64,000 bases of DNA from Rotaria sordida (GCA_905250125.1 CAJNOL010000539.1:1-64000), one strand, 5' to 3'. Shown: positions 1-13,068, counted from the first letter of the stretch. Notes: generated by a model not told the origin, from the sequence alone. A program made the numbers and translations.

Positions 1-578
1 GGAAACCAAATAATATCATTTGTGTCATTTTCATTATTTGTTTCCTTTGATTCTTTACCTAATGTAGCTGCATGAGTCTTGATATTTTTAATAATAAATT
101 TTGAATCCGATTGAAATAAATCTCGTTTAAGATCATCCATAAGTTTATCCGTACATAGAACTTCCATAAAAATATCAAGACCTAGAATAATAATAAATAT
201 AAAATATTTATTATATTGGAAAAATAAAAATTTCATACCAGTAGATGATAGGTTTTTATCAGGTGATACAACAGTTGGACGTGTTTCCATATGTTGTACC
301 TTGAGTCCATCACGACTAAATGTATTAATTAAATTTAGTATTGATGCACTTTTTTTATCCTTAATTGTAACTAATATTGTATAAGTACATTCTTCTTTCA
401 CTTGTTCATCATGTTTTATATGTTGATGTTGATGTTTATGTTGTTCTTCATCATGTTGTTCACGATCAAATTCAGCATCAGCAATTAATGTTCGTTTTCG
501 TGGTTTATATCCATATTCAATAGAATAACTTTTACGAAATGATGGTTTGGATGTACCATCATTCAATAAAAAAGCCAT
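1..578 (-). CDS. TH: Tyrosine 3-monooxygenase (tyrosine hydroxylase), N-terminal part, truncated by window edge
   Basis: Tyrosine hydroxylase converts tyrosine to L-DOPA, the rate-limiting step of catecholamine synthesis, in the cytosol of neurons and epidermal cells. Two exons are visible: 239-578, starting at the ATG whose complement is at 576-578, and 1-181, which runs off the window. They join in frame across a 57-bp intron. The N-terminus carries RKSYSIEYGY followed by a basic stretch (PRKRTLIADAEFD), which closely matches the arthropod TH N-terminus. Next comes a His/Gln/Glu-rich linker and an ACT-type regulatory domain (about residues 60-140) with the TH signature HMETRP. The last residues, IIWFP, correspond to the WFP that opens the catalytic domain. 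The iron-binding catalytic domain lies outside the window. Phenylalanine and tryptophan hydroxylases normally have HIESR at this position, so TH is preferred. Confidence 0.9.
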   Translation of the reverse strand, partial: MAFLLNDGTSKPSFRKSYSIEYGYKPRKRTLIADAEFDREQHDEEQHKHQHQHIKHDEQVKEECTYTILVTIKDKKSASILNLINTFSRDGLKVQHMETRPTVVSPDKNLSSTGMKFLFFQYNKYFIFIIILGLDIFMEVLCTDKLMDDLKRDLFQSDSKFIIKNIKTHAATLGKESKETNNENDTNDIIWF

Positions 579-1392
579 CGTCTTTTTGATATTTTATTTT
601 CTTGATTCAAATATAAAAGATTTCTGTCTTTTGTAAGAATTAGTAGGAAAAAAAACAGAGTAGTTCAATTTATATAGTCGATGCATTTCAATAAATTACG
701 CCTTCGCGAATCGACAGACGCACGCATTTCCTTTTGAAATGAGAAATTGACAACATGCCGATTTGTATAAAAAAAACGACAAAGAAAGAAAAAGCTTTCA
801 TCATGAATAATGGATTGGATGATCGTCTTGTTGATTGCTGCGAAGCATCAACAATTGTATTTTTCAAAGACATTAACAAAACTGACAACGATTTGCATTA
901 GATTGCCGTGCAAACAAGTCATATAGTTTGTTCAAGGTCAATCTTGGATATTGTCAATTATAACGATTAATGGTGTTATTGTTATTTCAGTCCTTTTTTT
1001 TTCCATACCGGATGTCTCTCTTCTTCTCCTTTTATTTTTCGTGATCAATTATCAATTGCGATCGTAAACGATAGACGTTGACAGCCGATTTTAAATATTG
1101 TACGACGTAAAAGCTTTGTTCCTTAAACTGTCGATCAAATTTCTCTTGTCAAATACTATTTGCTGCCGGTAATGATCAATGAATAAATTAAAAAGCATAA
1201 AGAAAATGATTAGGTTCAACAATTGTTCAAGTTTTATTTTTGTTCTTTCATATTAAAAATATATATATACATCATAATAGAGAAAAAGAAAAAAAAAGAA
1301 CAAAACGAAAAAAAGAAATTATCGAAAGATGAATTTTTGAATCAAAAAAACAAACAAGAAACAAAATATAATATAAAATAGATTTAGAAATG
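579..1392. other. Intergenic, TH upstream region
   Basis: About 0.8 kb between the TH start codon and the 3' end of the next gene on the same strand. It holds pyrimidine-rich and A-rich tracts and no convincing coding signal. The TH promoter and 5' UTR should lie within it; no specific motif could be assigned. Confidence 0.5.
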
Positions 1393-4300
1393 TTAATCAT
1401 CTTCAATAATATCAATCCATCGTGGAAATTGAATTTTATGTATTGGTGCATCAGCTTTCACTGCTTTAATAATAATATTAGCTGCTTTATTTGTAAATTT
1501 ATGTACACGTTTAAGATGATCTTTAAGATGTCGTACTTGTTTGATTGTATCACATGGTGAATTAACTATATGAAGTAATGGATAATTTATAAAAGGTTTA
1601 TTTATTGGACAAAAAACTGTACGTAATTCGTCAATATTTAAAATAATATGATTATCATTAAATAATTGTGTTGTCATTGGATCTTGGCCTGAATGAATAG
1701 CTCGAGCAAGTGTAAGTGATGCTAATGAAGTTAAATGATGAACACGAAGAAAATGTTCGTGTAAACGATATGTACGTTGATTGTTATGAGATTTTCTTGA
1801 ACATAAATTTATTCCATGTAAATGACAATTAATACCAAAGACACCATCTTGTGTTAATGGACAATAACCACGTATTTTTGATGCACTAAGATTTCTTTTT
1901 GGCTATAAATAATATTGAAAAAAAAAACTATTTTATCGAATAAAAAATAAAACTTTATTTTATAACATACTGTTTCATTACTTTCATCTCTATAGAACAA
2001 AAATAATTCAATAAAGAAATATATTAAATAATTATATGTATTTTACCTAAGTGAACTATCTTCCATTGTATTATCTTCATTTTCTAATTCAATTGAATTT
2101 CTATAACCATCAGCTAGATAAAAAGAAAATGATCTTATGATCAAAGTTAATCAAAGAAATTAAGTACATTCGTCAGTGAGTTGCAAATATTCGTTCTCTT
2201 GTTCCGTTGGACTAGAAGACAATAAAGGAAATGATGTTTAAAAAAAACTAAGGACTTATTTTTTTATAAACTTACGGTGAATTTCCATCAGCATTCAATA
2301 TTGAAGGAAAAGACTCGATGGTTTCAGAACCTAAAAGTATGAAAGAAAACTGAAGTATATTTGACGATCAAATGCAAATTTTTCTCCTCTAAATCAAATC
2401 TATTTTAAAAGTTTAAATATATAATGTTTGCATATATGTCATTATTATTTACCATCGTTAGTTATGATCGATGAAGATAAAGATATTAGAAACATAAAAT
2501 GAATGTTATTTCTTTTTTTCTTTATTAAATTACGCATTTTAATTTTTATAAACATATCGGATAACTAAATATTTTCAGGTTTCAGAAAGATGTTGTGTGA
2601 GTAACTATTATGCTTATAACGAAATCTCATCAAATGATAAATCACTTTGAAGATGAGTCTTACCTGAATAGATAAGCCCTTTTGAAACTTGATAAAGCTA
2701 GTCTTCTCCGACCGGATCGGATTCCGGTTATGATCTCATATCCAGAGCCGACTCGACAATTAATGAGACCTCAATATTACAAAATATTTTTATTTTTTCA
2801 AATTGGTAAGTTATATAAAAGCATAAGAGTGAAAATGGGTTCGGTTATAATTGAGCAATTTATCGTACTTGAGAACAGTTCACAAAAGTGGAAGATGATA
2901 TTGTTTTACTAAAAGAATTTGTTTATAGTGAAATTTCCATCTACAGGTAATGATGAGTCATATGACGAAGTGACTCAATACAAGGAGAGGAAAATCAATT
3001 ATCAAAAGGGTGAATATGTATTGTCATGATGGAAAAAGTATTCATGAATGTATTCATAATTATGATAGTTGGGACCAACACCGTGTTCCATTCAAGTATT
3101 ATTAGCAACAAACAAACGTATACTTAGCGAAACTGATCGAATTTTAGAAGCAGAAAGACGCCAAATGAATCCTGAATTACTTATTGTTTTGTGAAATTTG
3201 AGACGATCTCTTTTTTTTGTTGCTCTTTATGGAAGAAACTAAATGGTATACTTTTTCAAATAAAATAAAAGTTTGGAAAAGTATCTGCCACATGTCGATC
3301 AGCTTCAATTCGAGCTCGGTTGAGTATTGGGTACAACAATCTGAATCCAAATGTGAAAAGTCATACCCGTGTAGGGCACTAGATGAAGCCTAAGAAGACT
3401 GATGTGTATATGTCTTGTCTGTAGAGTTATAGTCATTTGAGTAAATCTTTCAACAAAACGTCATGATTTCTTTCAGATTACCTTTAAAATCGACTTTCAA
3501 TTTGAAACTTTGCATAAATAAAATTCTTAATGAAATTACTTCATTTTGAAAGTATGAGGCTTTCTGGTATATCCAATCTTCTGGTATCAAAATATTGAAA
3601 AATTCTCTTATGTTAACAAACAAATTTTGTTCTTATACTTTTCATTTCAGAATATGAACTAATCTCACAGAGAACTTTATTTGTGCAAAGTTTGAAATCG
3701 AAATTTGAAAGTTAACACAGAAGATGTTCTGAGAGGAATCAGAACATTTTGTTGGAAAACTTATTCAAATAGCCCTAGCTCAAGAAAACAAAATCACACA
3801 TATGAATTCTTTTAAACTTTCTCTCGCTTCAATGAGGTCTATCTAATGAGGTAAGACTCATCTTCAAAGCAATTCATTGTTTGGTCAGGTGCTCCCGTGA
3901 TATATGTATAGAAAAAATTAAGCTTAACTTTTTCTTTTCCCGTAGAGAACATATTGAAACAAACAGTTTTCGAAACTTAGTTGAGTATTCAGCATTGTAG
4001 ACCAAGTAGTTTATATATGATACGTTACCATAATCGATAGCTGCTTGATTTTCTTCTTCATCATTCATAACTGATTCGATTTTTGGATGAATATCACCTA
4101 ATCAATAATTATTCTCTTTTTGTTTTTCTTTTAAATAAAATAACTTACAAATAATTGATTTTGATCGATTTTCTTGTTCAATAGCTTTCTGTACTGTTTC
4201 AATAGCCATTTGAAGTTTTTGATTATTCTCCATTGAATCATGAAAATGATTAATTAATAATAAATTCTTAATATCTTTACTTAATTTTTGATAATTTTCA

Positions 4301-4551
4301 AGTTTAATTTTTAATTTTTGAAATTCTTTTTGTATTTTATCTTCATTAAATATTGAAATATAATTATTCCATAACTCTTCTAATTGTTTTTGAAATTGTA
4401 TTTGTTTTTCAATATATTTATCATGTTCAGATAAATGTTTGATACATAACATTTTTTTACAATGATATAAACATGGAAATACACGTATTGATATAGGACT
4501 AGATTCTTTTAAACATAATTCATCTTCACATTGACCAGATAGTTCAGACAT
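1393..4551 (-). CDS. B-box-like coiled-coil protein with C-terminal Cys/His domain (lineage-specific family), interrupted by a transposon
   Basis: I do not recognise a named orthologue. The first exon (4149-4551) starts MSELSGQCEDELC and has a Cys/His cluster resembling a B-box (YHCKKMLCIKHLSEHDKY), then a coiled coil of about 90 residues. A second exon (about 4028-4103) continues in frame with CDIHPKIESVMNDEEE. On the other side of an inverted-repeat element lie an exon ending at 2453 and in-frame exons 2276-2330, 2168-2211, 2047-2113, a 19-bp exon 1971-1989, and the last exon 1393-1902. The last exon encodes a Cys/His-rich domain with RGYCPLTQDGVFG and HEHFLRVHHLT motifs. All junctions from 2330 downward keep frame. 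How the 4028 exon joins the exon ending at 2453 is not resolved. An ATG at 2494-2496 could instead start a separate downstream gene, so this may be two genes or a gene broken by the insertion. Confidence 0.5.
2645..3869. mobile_element. Inverted-repeat DNA element (about 1.2 kb) inside the B-box-like gene
   Basis: The 21-base motif CTTTGAAGATGAGTCTTACC+T at 2645-2665 recurs as an exact inverted copy at 3849-3869, with weaker similarity continuing inward for another 20 bases or so. No clear target-site duplication was seen. The interior carries coding-like debris on the plus strand (about 3018-3195, including RILSETDRILEAERRQMNPE after an apparent frameshift) and a nested foldback repeat at 3424-3782. 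No intact transposase is present, so this is a non-autonomous or decayed element. Confidence 0.6.
3424..3782. repeat. Nested foldback (MITE-like) repeat
   Basis: The left arm (3424-3520) contains TTTGAGTAAATCTTTCAACA and AAACTTTGCATAAATAAA. The right arm (about 3675-3782) contains their imperfect reverse complements, for example TTTATTTGTGCAAAGTTTGA and TTTTGTTGGAAAACTTATTC. The two arms of roughly 100 bases could form a long imperfect hairpin. The repeat sits wholly inside the 2645-3869 element, so it is either part of that element or a later insertion. Confidence 0.5.
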
Positions 4552-4989
4552 TTTGTTTTTTAATCTTGAAAGAAAGAAAAATACAAAAATCAAAATAATT
4601 TTATTTTTAGGTTTTTTTATAAATGCAAACAAAAGAGAAATGTTAATTCTTCTCTCTTGCTATTTTTCTTTAATGATTCAAAACTTTTGAAGTAATTTTC
4701 AATTTATATACCAGTTTATTTGCATTTAATACTGTCATTTGACGAAAACGAATTAAATGATAACGTAATTGTTAGCGTTTCAATCTTTCCTTTTCTGTTG
4801 TTTACATAATATATGTTACATGTCATATGTGCTGATGTTTATGCACGAACTTTATTATGTAAAGAACAAAAACATATATAATATGTATATGAAGAACAAA
4901 AGAAAAGAAGATACCAATAGAGATCAATGGATAATGAAAGAGGACAGCGGATCACAAGGAGACAGAGAATATGTATGCATGCAATATCA

Positions 4990-6010
4990 CTGTAACAGTA
5001 ATGAATATGCAAGTTGTGGTTTTACAGTTCGACAATAACGTTTAGGTGATTTATGAGTTATTTTTAATGCATCATTATGAATACTAAATGGACATTGTAG
5101 ATGATTTATTTGATCAATAACAATATCATTTAATTGAAATAAAGTTTTTTCAAAAGGATTTTCATTATTTTGAATTGCTTGACGAATTACTTCTATACTT
5201 GATACGGTTAATTTATGAAATTTAATTAAATGACGATATAATTCTCGATAATATTTTTCGCGGGAACATAAACACTTCGCATGATCTTTTTGTGTTAAAT
5301 CAAATGCACCATCAGACTAAAATGGACCTTCACCAGATAATTTCCGAATTGACAGAGAATTGTTCTAAGATGAGAAAAAAGAATAGACGAAAGTTATAAC
5401 GGAATATTCAGTATCTTATCCAGATTTTCTATTCTAGAGGAGCGATTTAAAACTTCAGGAGTACGAACACTTATTTTTGAGAGCATAGACAAATAGTACG
5501 TGCTACGATGATTACAAACTCTGGAAAGGTCAACCCGATCTTCGAAGTAGTGCCAATCTTTTGGCTCCTACGCTGGATAAAATATTGTAGAAGACATTAA
5601 ATTGTAGCTCAGAAATTCTCATCGAAATTTAGTAAAACATAGTTCAATAGTTAAAAATGTTTTCGAATTTGAATGATTTTCAATGAAGATGATTACCATT
5701 TGATTTTTAATAGTTACATTGTCGTCACTTTTACTAAAATAAAAAGAATGAAGTATTGAATTAAAATAGAAAAACAATTATTACAAGGAGTTATTCATTG
5801 AATGATCATATGGGTTAATTGTAGAGGTCTACGATAAAAAAAAACATTGTTTTTTAAATAGTGAATTTTCTACATGGTTAAATGAAGTTAGAGTTGAGTT
5901 TCAATAAATTAGTGGCTATAGTTTAATCCTAGCAAACTCTCATTCGAGATCGAACTCACCACCTGTCATTGATTTTTGCTTCTGTTGTTCAATATTATTG
6001 TTTAATCTAA
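4990..6010 (-). pseudogene. Second, broken copy of the Cys/His-domain gene
   Basis: The reverse strand of about 4999-5366 encodes a paralogue of the last exon of the 1393-4551 gene: NNSLSIRKLSGEGPF, then an in-frame TAG, then SDGAFDLTQKDHAKCLC and YRHLIKFHKLT, ending at a TGA near 4999. The exon is preceded by a good acceptor (pyrimidine-rich, ending at about 5367). Short exon-like pieces occur upstream near 5698-5735 and 5960-6010, echoing the small-exon layout of the first copy. No B-box exon was found. The in-frame stop lies where the other copy reads through CPLTQDG, so this copy is probably dead or decaying, unless the TAG is removed by unusual splicing. Confidence 0.5.
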
Positions 6011-6724
6011 TGAAATTATTTCATAAAATACCAATCGAGTGGTTCACGAAAAATGGGTAATTTTCTATGCGAATATATGTATATATAATCCAAATAATTT
6101 TTTCTATTTTCATACCAGAAGATACACTGTGAGATTTTCGATGAGAAGAAATCGTTCATACACTTGTACATCTAAATGATTTATGCGTCGAATCACCGAA
6201 AACAGGTGTTTGTGTGTTCACTTTATATCCAAAATATTCTAGTATATTAGAACTTGACACTATATTATCATCTCATAATATGATCACTATACAAAACCTC
6301 GATATGATAACGAACAAATTTCTAATTTTATCGGAAACTATATTAATCAAGTTCTTCGTCTTCATTGTCCTGACAAATTTATTACGAAAATGAACTTTAA
6401 AATTCACTTGATCGATGTTTAATTTCATTCGACAAATACTATTAAAAAGTCGCTGATTGATCCAACAAATTTTCTCGCCGACAGTAATTAGTCTGACCCT
6501 TCACATATATCACTGACGTCATCTGCTTTGATACACAGACAAAATAGCTAATAATAAAATTGGGTTTGATTTTTGACAAATACTAAATTAATGCCATTTT
6601 TAATAATAACCACGTCTTCTATCGACAAATTTTATTAAAATAACGATCTTTTTGAAACGCTTGGTCTTTTCTTTCAACTAATCGTCGCTCAATCTATGTA
6701 CACTCGCCGTTCATGCTCAAGTCA

Positions 6725-7740
6725 TCAACACAATGGTTCAGTTTGTAAACCATGTTCTTCTGTTTCTACATTGTTTCTACACTCAATCATCGGAGAATTT
6801 TCAGCCTATCGACTGATTTCCTTGCTTGACCATTGTTAATGGTCACAAATATATGTATTCTAATATGTCAAAAGCAACTAACGTCAACACAGATGATCAA
6901 ATGGCTATTTTTTGGAGTAGCACACCAAAGAAAAATGAATGTCTCCTCTTCATTTTCCTTAATTGTCAAAAAGAAATTGCCGTCTATATATCTATCCAAT
7001 TCGTCCTGTTTATCTGAACTGTTTAGCGATGACATTCACATAGCTGGCTCATGTCTGATAACACGTTCTGGTGAGATACAAATCGATATAATAAACATTC
7101 ACAGTAATGTTTAGCTCTTCAGTTATGAAGACTGCATCCTCGGATAGAAGATGATCCGAATCAATTAATTAAAGTCAATGAAATTAATGATAATTATAAA
7201 CATCGATCATTGTGTGTCGATCATAATCCACGTTTTGCTATAAAAGATTATTATATGTTAAAAGGTTATTATATGTCAAAAGATCATTATATGTCAAACG
7301 ATTCACATATATGTATTTGGCACGAAGAAAATAGAATTGTTCCTGATAGTGATGTTAGAAAGAATGTGGTACCTGTTATTTTGTATAATCAAATCGAAGA
7401 TTATTGGCGTGTTAAATAATATTCAAATCATAGGTTTTATCCTGAACCAGATGTCAATGTTAAGATCAGAAAGGCTTTGTTGATGTTTTGGAGGATGATC
7501 CTGTCATATCGTTGGATGGATCAATATATAGTTACAAACATTGGAGTAGCAATCAATTGGGTGGTGTCATTTCGATGAACGAACCATCAATCGTACGAAT
7601 GTCTGCTATAGTCCAATTAACTGTACTAATACTGAATTATCACCAGCTACTTGCATTAATCTTAATGTAGTGATAAAACCAGGTGTCACTGTTCGATATG
7701 TACGATTGCCATTATCCCGCGGTCAATCAAAAATATGACA
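6725..7740 (+). pseudogene. Unidentified decayed gene (frameshifted coding remnants)
   Basis: Protein-like stretches follow each other in alternating plus-strand frames. These include SSTPKKNECLLFIFLNCQKE (about 6930-6980), SDDIHIAGSCLITRSGEIQI (about 7027-7088), HNPRFAIKDYYMLKG (about 7224-7270), EDDPVISLDGSIYSYKHWSS (about 7491-7553) and PINCTNTELSPATCINL, leading to VIKPGVTVRYVRLPLSRG (about 7615-7725). Their order and lack of internal stops suggest one former gene with several frameshifts, perhaps encoding an extracellular protein given the spaced cysteines. I do not recognise the family. Confidence 0.4.
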
Positions 7741-8823
7741 GATCAATTAATATTCATTTATAAATTAAAAATTAAGAATTTGTTCCACGATATTATTCAC
7801 AATGTGAAAGATAACATCAACCGTAATAAATGTTATACGACGATTCGGTACAATTATGTTATCAATAATGTTTCTTGTTCTGCTTTCATTCATTACATTC
7901 TTCATTACATTCCTCATTACATGGATCAAATATATAGTGCAGAAACGTATTTACATTCTGGAAAAGGATGTAATTAGATAACCTTGTACATTACTTAGGT
8001 TAGATTGTAAACATAGATATTATATGAATATCAATAAACTTTTTCTAATTTTTATTAAAATCTTCTTCAAAAAACCAAAATAAATATGCTAGAATTCTAT
8101 ACTTTCCGCATAAACACTACAAAAAAGTTGTCTCACTTATATTACCATCTGCATTTTCGTTACAAAATAAATTTCGCTTTGGCACATAATCGAAGCATTA
8201 CAATTTTTATCATCATGAGCATCTACTATGTAGAGACAATTATTGATGCATATCAGTGATGATCATTAAAGGAGAACAGTAGTTCACTCAGTACCTTCGA
8301 TGAATAGACAGTCGGTCGGTATTAACATATGAATTGAATAATTAAATAAAATAATGACTACTGCTAAGTAGAGTAAACAATACTTATACCAGCTTCACCG
8401 AATCTGACAACTAATATTAGACAGCAAATTCAAACAGGAAATTATTGCAAAATTTTCCTTCGAGCCAGTTTCAGCAACGATCACAATGCGATCAACACAA
8501 ATATTATCAAGATGAAGTCAAAACTCTCAGTTTTTGTCCGATGACATCCATCAAAAATATCAGCATTCAACAGAGAATCGAATTCTGCATCCATCACAGC
8601 TAATTAAAGAGTTATCACAAGTCCAAGAGCAAATGTCAACAAGAAAGATACGAATTTGCTGCTGACTTTCTGTAAGTATCAAAAGTTTTGAAAATTTGAG
8701 GGAAGAAATATCTTTACCGGTGAAAGAAAAATAAAAATGTAAATTCGATTATTACTTGTTCACTTCATATAAAGTGATGACCGAAAGTCTCTCGAATTAG
8801 ACAAACTCTATCAAATGAATTGA
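7741..8823. other. Gene-free stretch
   Basis: About 1.1 kb of AT-rich sequence between two pseudogenes. It contains short tandem TTACATTC-like repeats around 7885-7925 and many stops in all frames. No supported feature was found. Confidence 0.4.
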
Positions 8824-9770
8824 TCAAATCAAAACATTTTTATTATGTACAAGCTGATAGTACGCATTGATCAATAATATAAAGTCACTTGGACTTCCAT
8901 TAACTTTAGAAATTCGATCATTAATATAATGTACAAATTTAATGGTCAGTTTCGGAGTTAGAGCCTTTCCCATTCGCGTTTTATTACTAAGGTCAACTAT
9001 TGATAAGTTATGAACCTTTTTCTTCTTAACTTCATCTTGAAGAGTTGCCAATCATATGTAATGGCTGCAAAATCGGGTGACATCGACGACTGATCAATTT
9101 TGTGAACACCGTTATTCATTTTCCAATTAATTGCTAGTTTCGATGTGTCCTTGGAGTCATTGTCTTCTCCATCAATATCGCATTTAGATTCCGTTTAAAA
9201 CAAACGACACGACTGAAATCTTCACTTGTGAGATAATCTCCAAACATTGACTTTGATAGGATACTTGTTGGTTCGTATAATTTTCTTTTTTCCTCGGAAG
9301 ATCCAAACAAATTCTAGGACAGAATTCGGACGATGATCTTGTATTCATTTTAAATGATTTTCTCGATGATCTTTCATGAGCGATATGCTACAGCACAGGC
9401 CGATTGTACTTCGCACTTGATTTGTTCAAACGCCGTCGCACCGTTCTCTTTCTGATCATGGCTCGTTTTTGCTTCACTTGGCTAGCAATGTTTCGGCTAG
9501 TGACGAAAGCTTCTGTTGTTTGGCAAATAAAGCAATTTTCGATCCTTTTTTGAGGTTGTTGCATGTGACCGACCCAATCGGATTGAATCAGTCAAGTCTT
9601 TTGACTCTTTCCATTGTTTGAACCACAATTTCATCATTGTTACGTTGCATTGAAGTGCTTTCGCCATAGCCAAATAACTGAGGTTTTGTAGCTAATAATT
9701 AACAAAAATGCCAAAGGAATGAACAGTGGTTCTGACTAAGAGATGACTAGTGCAGCTTATTTATATTTGT
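8824..9770 (-). pseudogene. Tc1/mariner-family transposase relic
   Basis: Read on the reverse strand, the region carries the ordered parts of a Tc1/mariner transposase in shifting frames. A helix-turn-helix comes first (SYLAMAKALQCNV...KLWFKQWKESKDLTDS, about 9570-9690), then the linker R(S/P)-H-A-T-T-S-K-K-D-R and a second helical region with RTVRRRLNK (about 9435). A VKVNVWRLSH stretch (about 9250) follows and corresponds to the catalytic core. Last come an SPD-containing C-terminal piece (SSMSPDFAAITYDWQLFK, about 9060) and INDRISKVNGSPSDF near the end. There are several stops and frameshifts, so it is inactive. The terminal inverted repeats were not located. Confidence 0.75.
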
Positions 9771-12700
9771 TTTACTGAAAGTTCTACTAGATAGAGACTA
9801 TTGTCCACAAAACGACTTGTGCTATTTATTCTTGTAGTACAAACCCAACAACTAAGATTTATATTGTTTATCAGCGAAAAATTCAATAGAACAACACTTT
9901 TTTATTCAAGTCTTAGTGAGAATATTCAACTATGTTTCTTTCTCAGTTGATGAAAAATCACGCCATGATCGAAATCGAGCCATACTCGTCGCAAATAAAT
10001 AAATGATCCCTTAGACTGATTCTTGAATTATCAATCAACTGCAAATAATCGAAATTTGCAAGTGGCAATGATTCTCGAAGAACACTTGATGTTTCTATTT
10101 CTGTTATTATGATACACTTCACATATGGGAAATATTATAGCTTCGATGGTCTGAGCCACAACTAGTTTCTGGCAGGTTAAAACTCCCTTGTATTTATTGC
10201 AAAGGAGTAAATAGTCGTTTTTATTGATGAGCAAAAACTTAGTTCATTTCTTCTGGGCTATATTTTTACTAATATCTACTAGAGGTATATCTCTTTATCT
10301 GACAGCTATCAGTGTGAAATAGATATGGTGTATGTATACGAACTACGTTCGTTTTTGATTATCCATATTTGATCACCAATGAAGTAACATTACAAATTAT
10401 CCATCTTTTTATCATGGATCTTTTTCAGATAGGGCCATATGAGATTTCTTTTTTTTTTCTTTATGATTATATGCATGCATATCTGTTCTTCTTTTCTTAG
10501 TTATCCATATCAATACGACAGGCTAATGATGCGTTGACAGAAAAATCATCTACATCTTGAAATAATGAAGTATTTAGTTTATAATATTTATCAAATTTTG
10601 ACTCATCATAAAATGCCGTCGTATGAGTATCAAGACATGACAGATCTCATGTGTAAGAATGCACCCATGTGAATTTCAATTTTAGAATTGGAATTGAAAC
10701 TGGAGTGAATTAGAATTAATCGTTGTGATATTACTAACTTTGCACATATTTACATAATACTCACACTCACAGCATGCTATATCTGTATTTTTCCAGATTA
10801 TGAAGCCTCGAACGTATAATCCATTATATTGAAAAATAGGTTCTATAAGTTAATCAAATAGCACATGATTCATATTTGAATGTTGACTATCTGGACAAAT
10901 TATATTATACATTCCAAATAATGCGAATAGTTAAGCAAAATTATTTTTAAAAAATTTTTATTAAAGTAAGATACCATTTTATCGTTTTCTTTATGAATTC
11001 CTATTATTGTTATAAATTATCATTCATTGTAGTAGCACCATTCCACTAATAAATAAAAACATGTTGTCTCATAAGATTCTTAATATGCACAGTTGCTTGA
11101 AGAAATAAACAACTTTTCGATTAAACAGAAAATATATCATATACTACATACAATTCATTATAAAATTGTTTTGCATAGATAATCAGATTTCAATTTAGTT
11201 CGAGAAGCATTTTATTCACCGCGATTACGTTTTACAATTCGAAAATTATCATTTATCATTTAACGTATTCTATCAAGATTTAACGAATGAGTCACATAAT
11301 GTGAGATATTTTTGTTCTTGTCTTTTCATCACATCTCGTAGGATTCCAAACACTCATTGTATACTTCACAAATAGGGAGACTTCACTCTACCGAACTGTT
11401 AATTTTTTTCCTAATATGTTCGTCGTGTCGGAAAAACATTCAAAGGATTGACAGCTACTCAATCGTCGAACTATAATTTTTAATAATTTTCTCCGAGCAT
11501 CTATTGATTTGTGTAAGCTTGTGCTCATCAAAAGACCGATGCTAAAAGTCAAGCATTTAGCACATATGCGTAGAGACTTTCATGCTCTTTGCTTTTCAAG
11601 ACATTTTCAAGATTTCTGCTGCTATTGTTAAAGATTAATGAGTTGGTACTAACATCTAGTAGTACTTTTGGACGCATTATGGAAAATCATATTTCTCAAA
11701 GCCACACATGGCCTATGAAACGTTTATGCTCATATCTTCATATGTAGAATTTAATGTTGGACATAATGGTATGATTGTTAAACTGAAGAGAAGAAACGAT
11801 GAAATGTCATATTACAAAAGAGTAATGATATAATTCCATTAGGAAAAGATTTCTCTCCACTCTGTTTTCTTATTGTTGCATCAAAAAAATTTTCTCCTAA
11901 ACTTTTTTCTTACATTCTGAAATATGCATTGAAAAATACAGAGTCTCGTGAAAACTTTTTGATATATATGAAATTTTAATGGAATCTTTATTTAACATTA
12001 ATCATCAATTTTTTTTTTGTTTTTTAATCGTCGCAGTTCGATAATTGAGTAGCTGTGAATATTTTGAATTTAGCTTCGACAAAAAGAAGTTATGTGAAAA
12101 ACACAGTTCACAGTTTTGTAGAGTGAAAAAATTCCCTGCCGATTGAGTATAACATAAGTGTCTGGAATCGTACAAAAGGCGTTAAAAGGACAAAAACAAA
12201 AATATGCCATTTTATCTGCCCTACTCGTTACAACTCATTATTTACTGCTAAATATTGATATATCAGTCCTTTCTAAAAAGAAATCAACCTTTAATACTCT
12301 ATATACTTCAATACTAATATCCTTCCAACACATATTTATAATTTTTGTTATACAAATCAATCATTATATTTGTTGAAATTTTAAGAGCACTAATCAGTTA
12401 TTGGAAAGTTTCCGTTTCTGACAAATTTAGACTGAAAATAAAGAATTTCAACCGATATATATCTTATCAACTTTTATATAGTAAAGATTGTAGTTAATAT
12501 TGAATCTTTCGTAAAAAATATTTCATGTTCTCTTTTCTGACGGTTTATAAACATTAATTACTGAATAGCACTCAAGAGGACTCAATGTAGTTAAGGAGAT
12601 ACTGTATAGCATGACTCGGCATCAACAAAAGAAAACATTTGGTGTATATATTATGAATATAATGTTTGACCATCAATCTTAAAAAATCTATGACAGACGA

Positions 12701-13068
12701 TCTTCTTATAGTTTCATATGCTGCAAATTAATGTACAATAACATATATACTCAAAAAGTAAATTAATATTAGGTTTCTAATAATAACATATTGATCTTTT
12801 ATTCTTATTTTTCCTAGAATGATTAAATAACCATGACTTCAATCGAATATATGACAGTAGTGTCTTACGTCTCCAAGCAAACAATGTTTACATTATGATC
12901 TTTCCGTTTTCTTCTTTTTGTAAAGATCATTTTTTCTTGTTGACATTGTTGTCCAGATGGTTTCTCAACTTTCCATCATTTCTCACATTGAATACAAATA
13001 TACACAATAGAAGAAAGAACATACGACAACTAATATATTACCATAATTAATATTCTGCCAAAGCGCTC
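9771..13068. other. Gene-free stretch
   Basis: About 3.3 kb between the mariner relic and the next gene. An open but unassigned frame of about 58 codons occurs near 11457-11632 on the plus strand (LNRRTIIFNNFLRASIDL). It has no recognisable domain or splice context and may be a relic. Nothing else was supported; the sequence is AT-rich with short poly-T tracts. Confidence 0.4.

Noticed and set aside
4769..5038. Open frame of 89 codons on the plus strand
   Set aside because: Its right end is antisense to the C-terminal tail of the broken Cys/His-domain copy; no domain, and composition is poor in protein-like signal.
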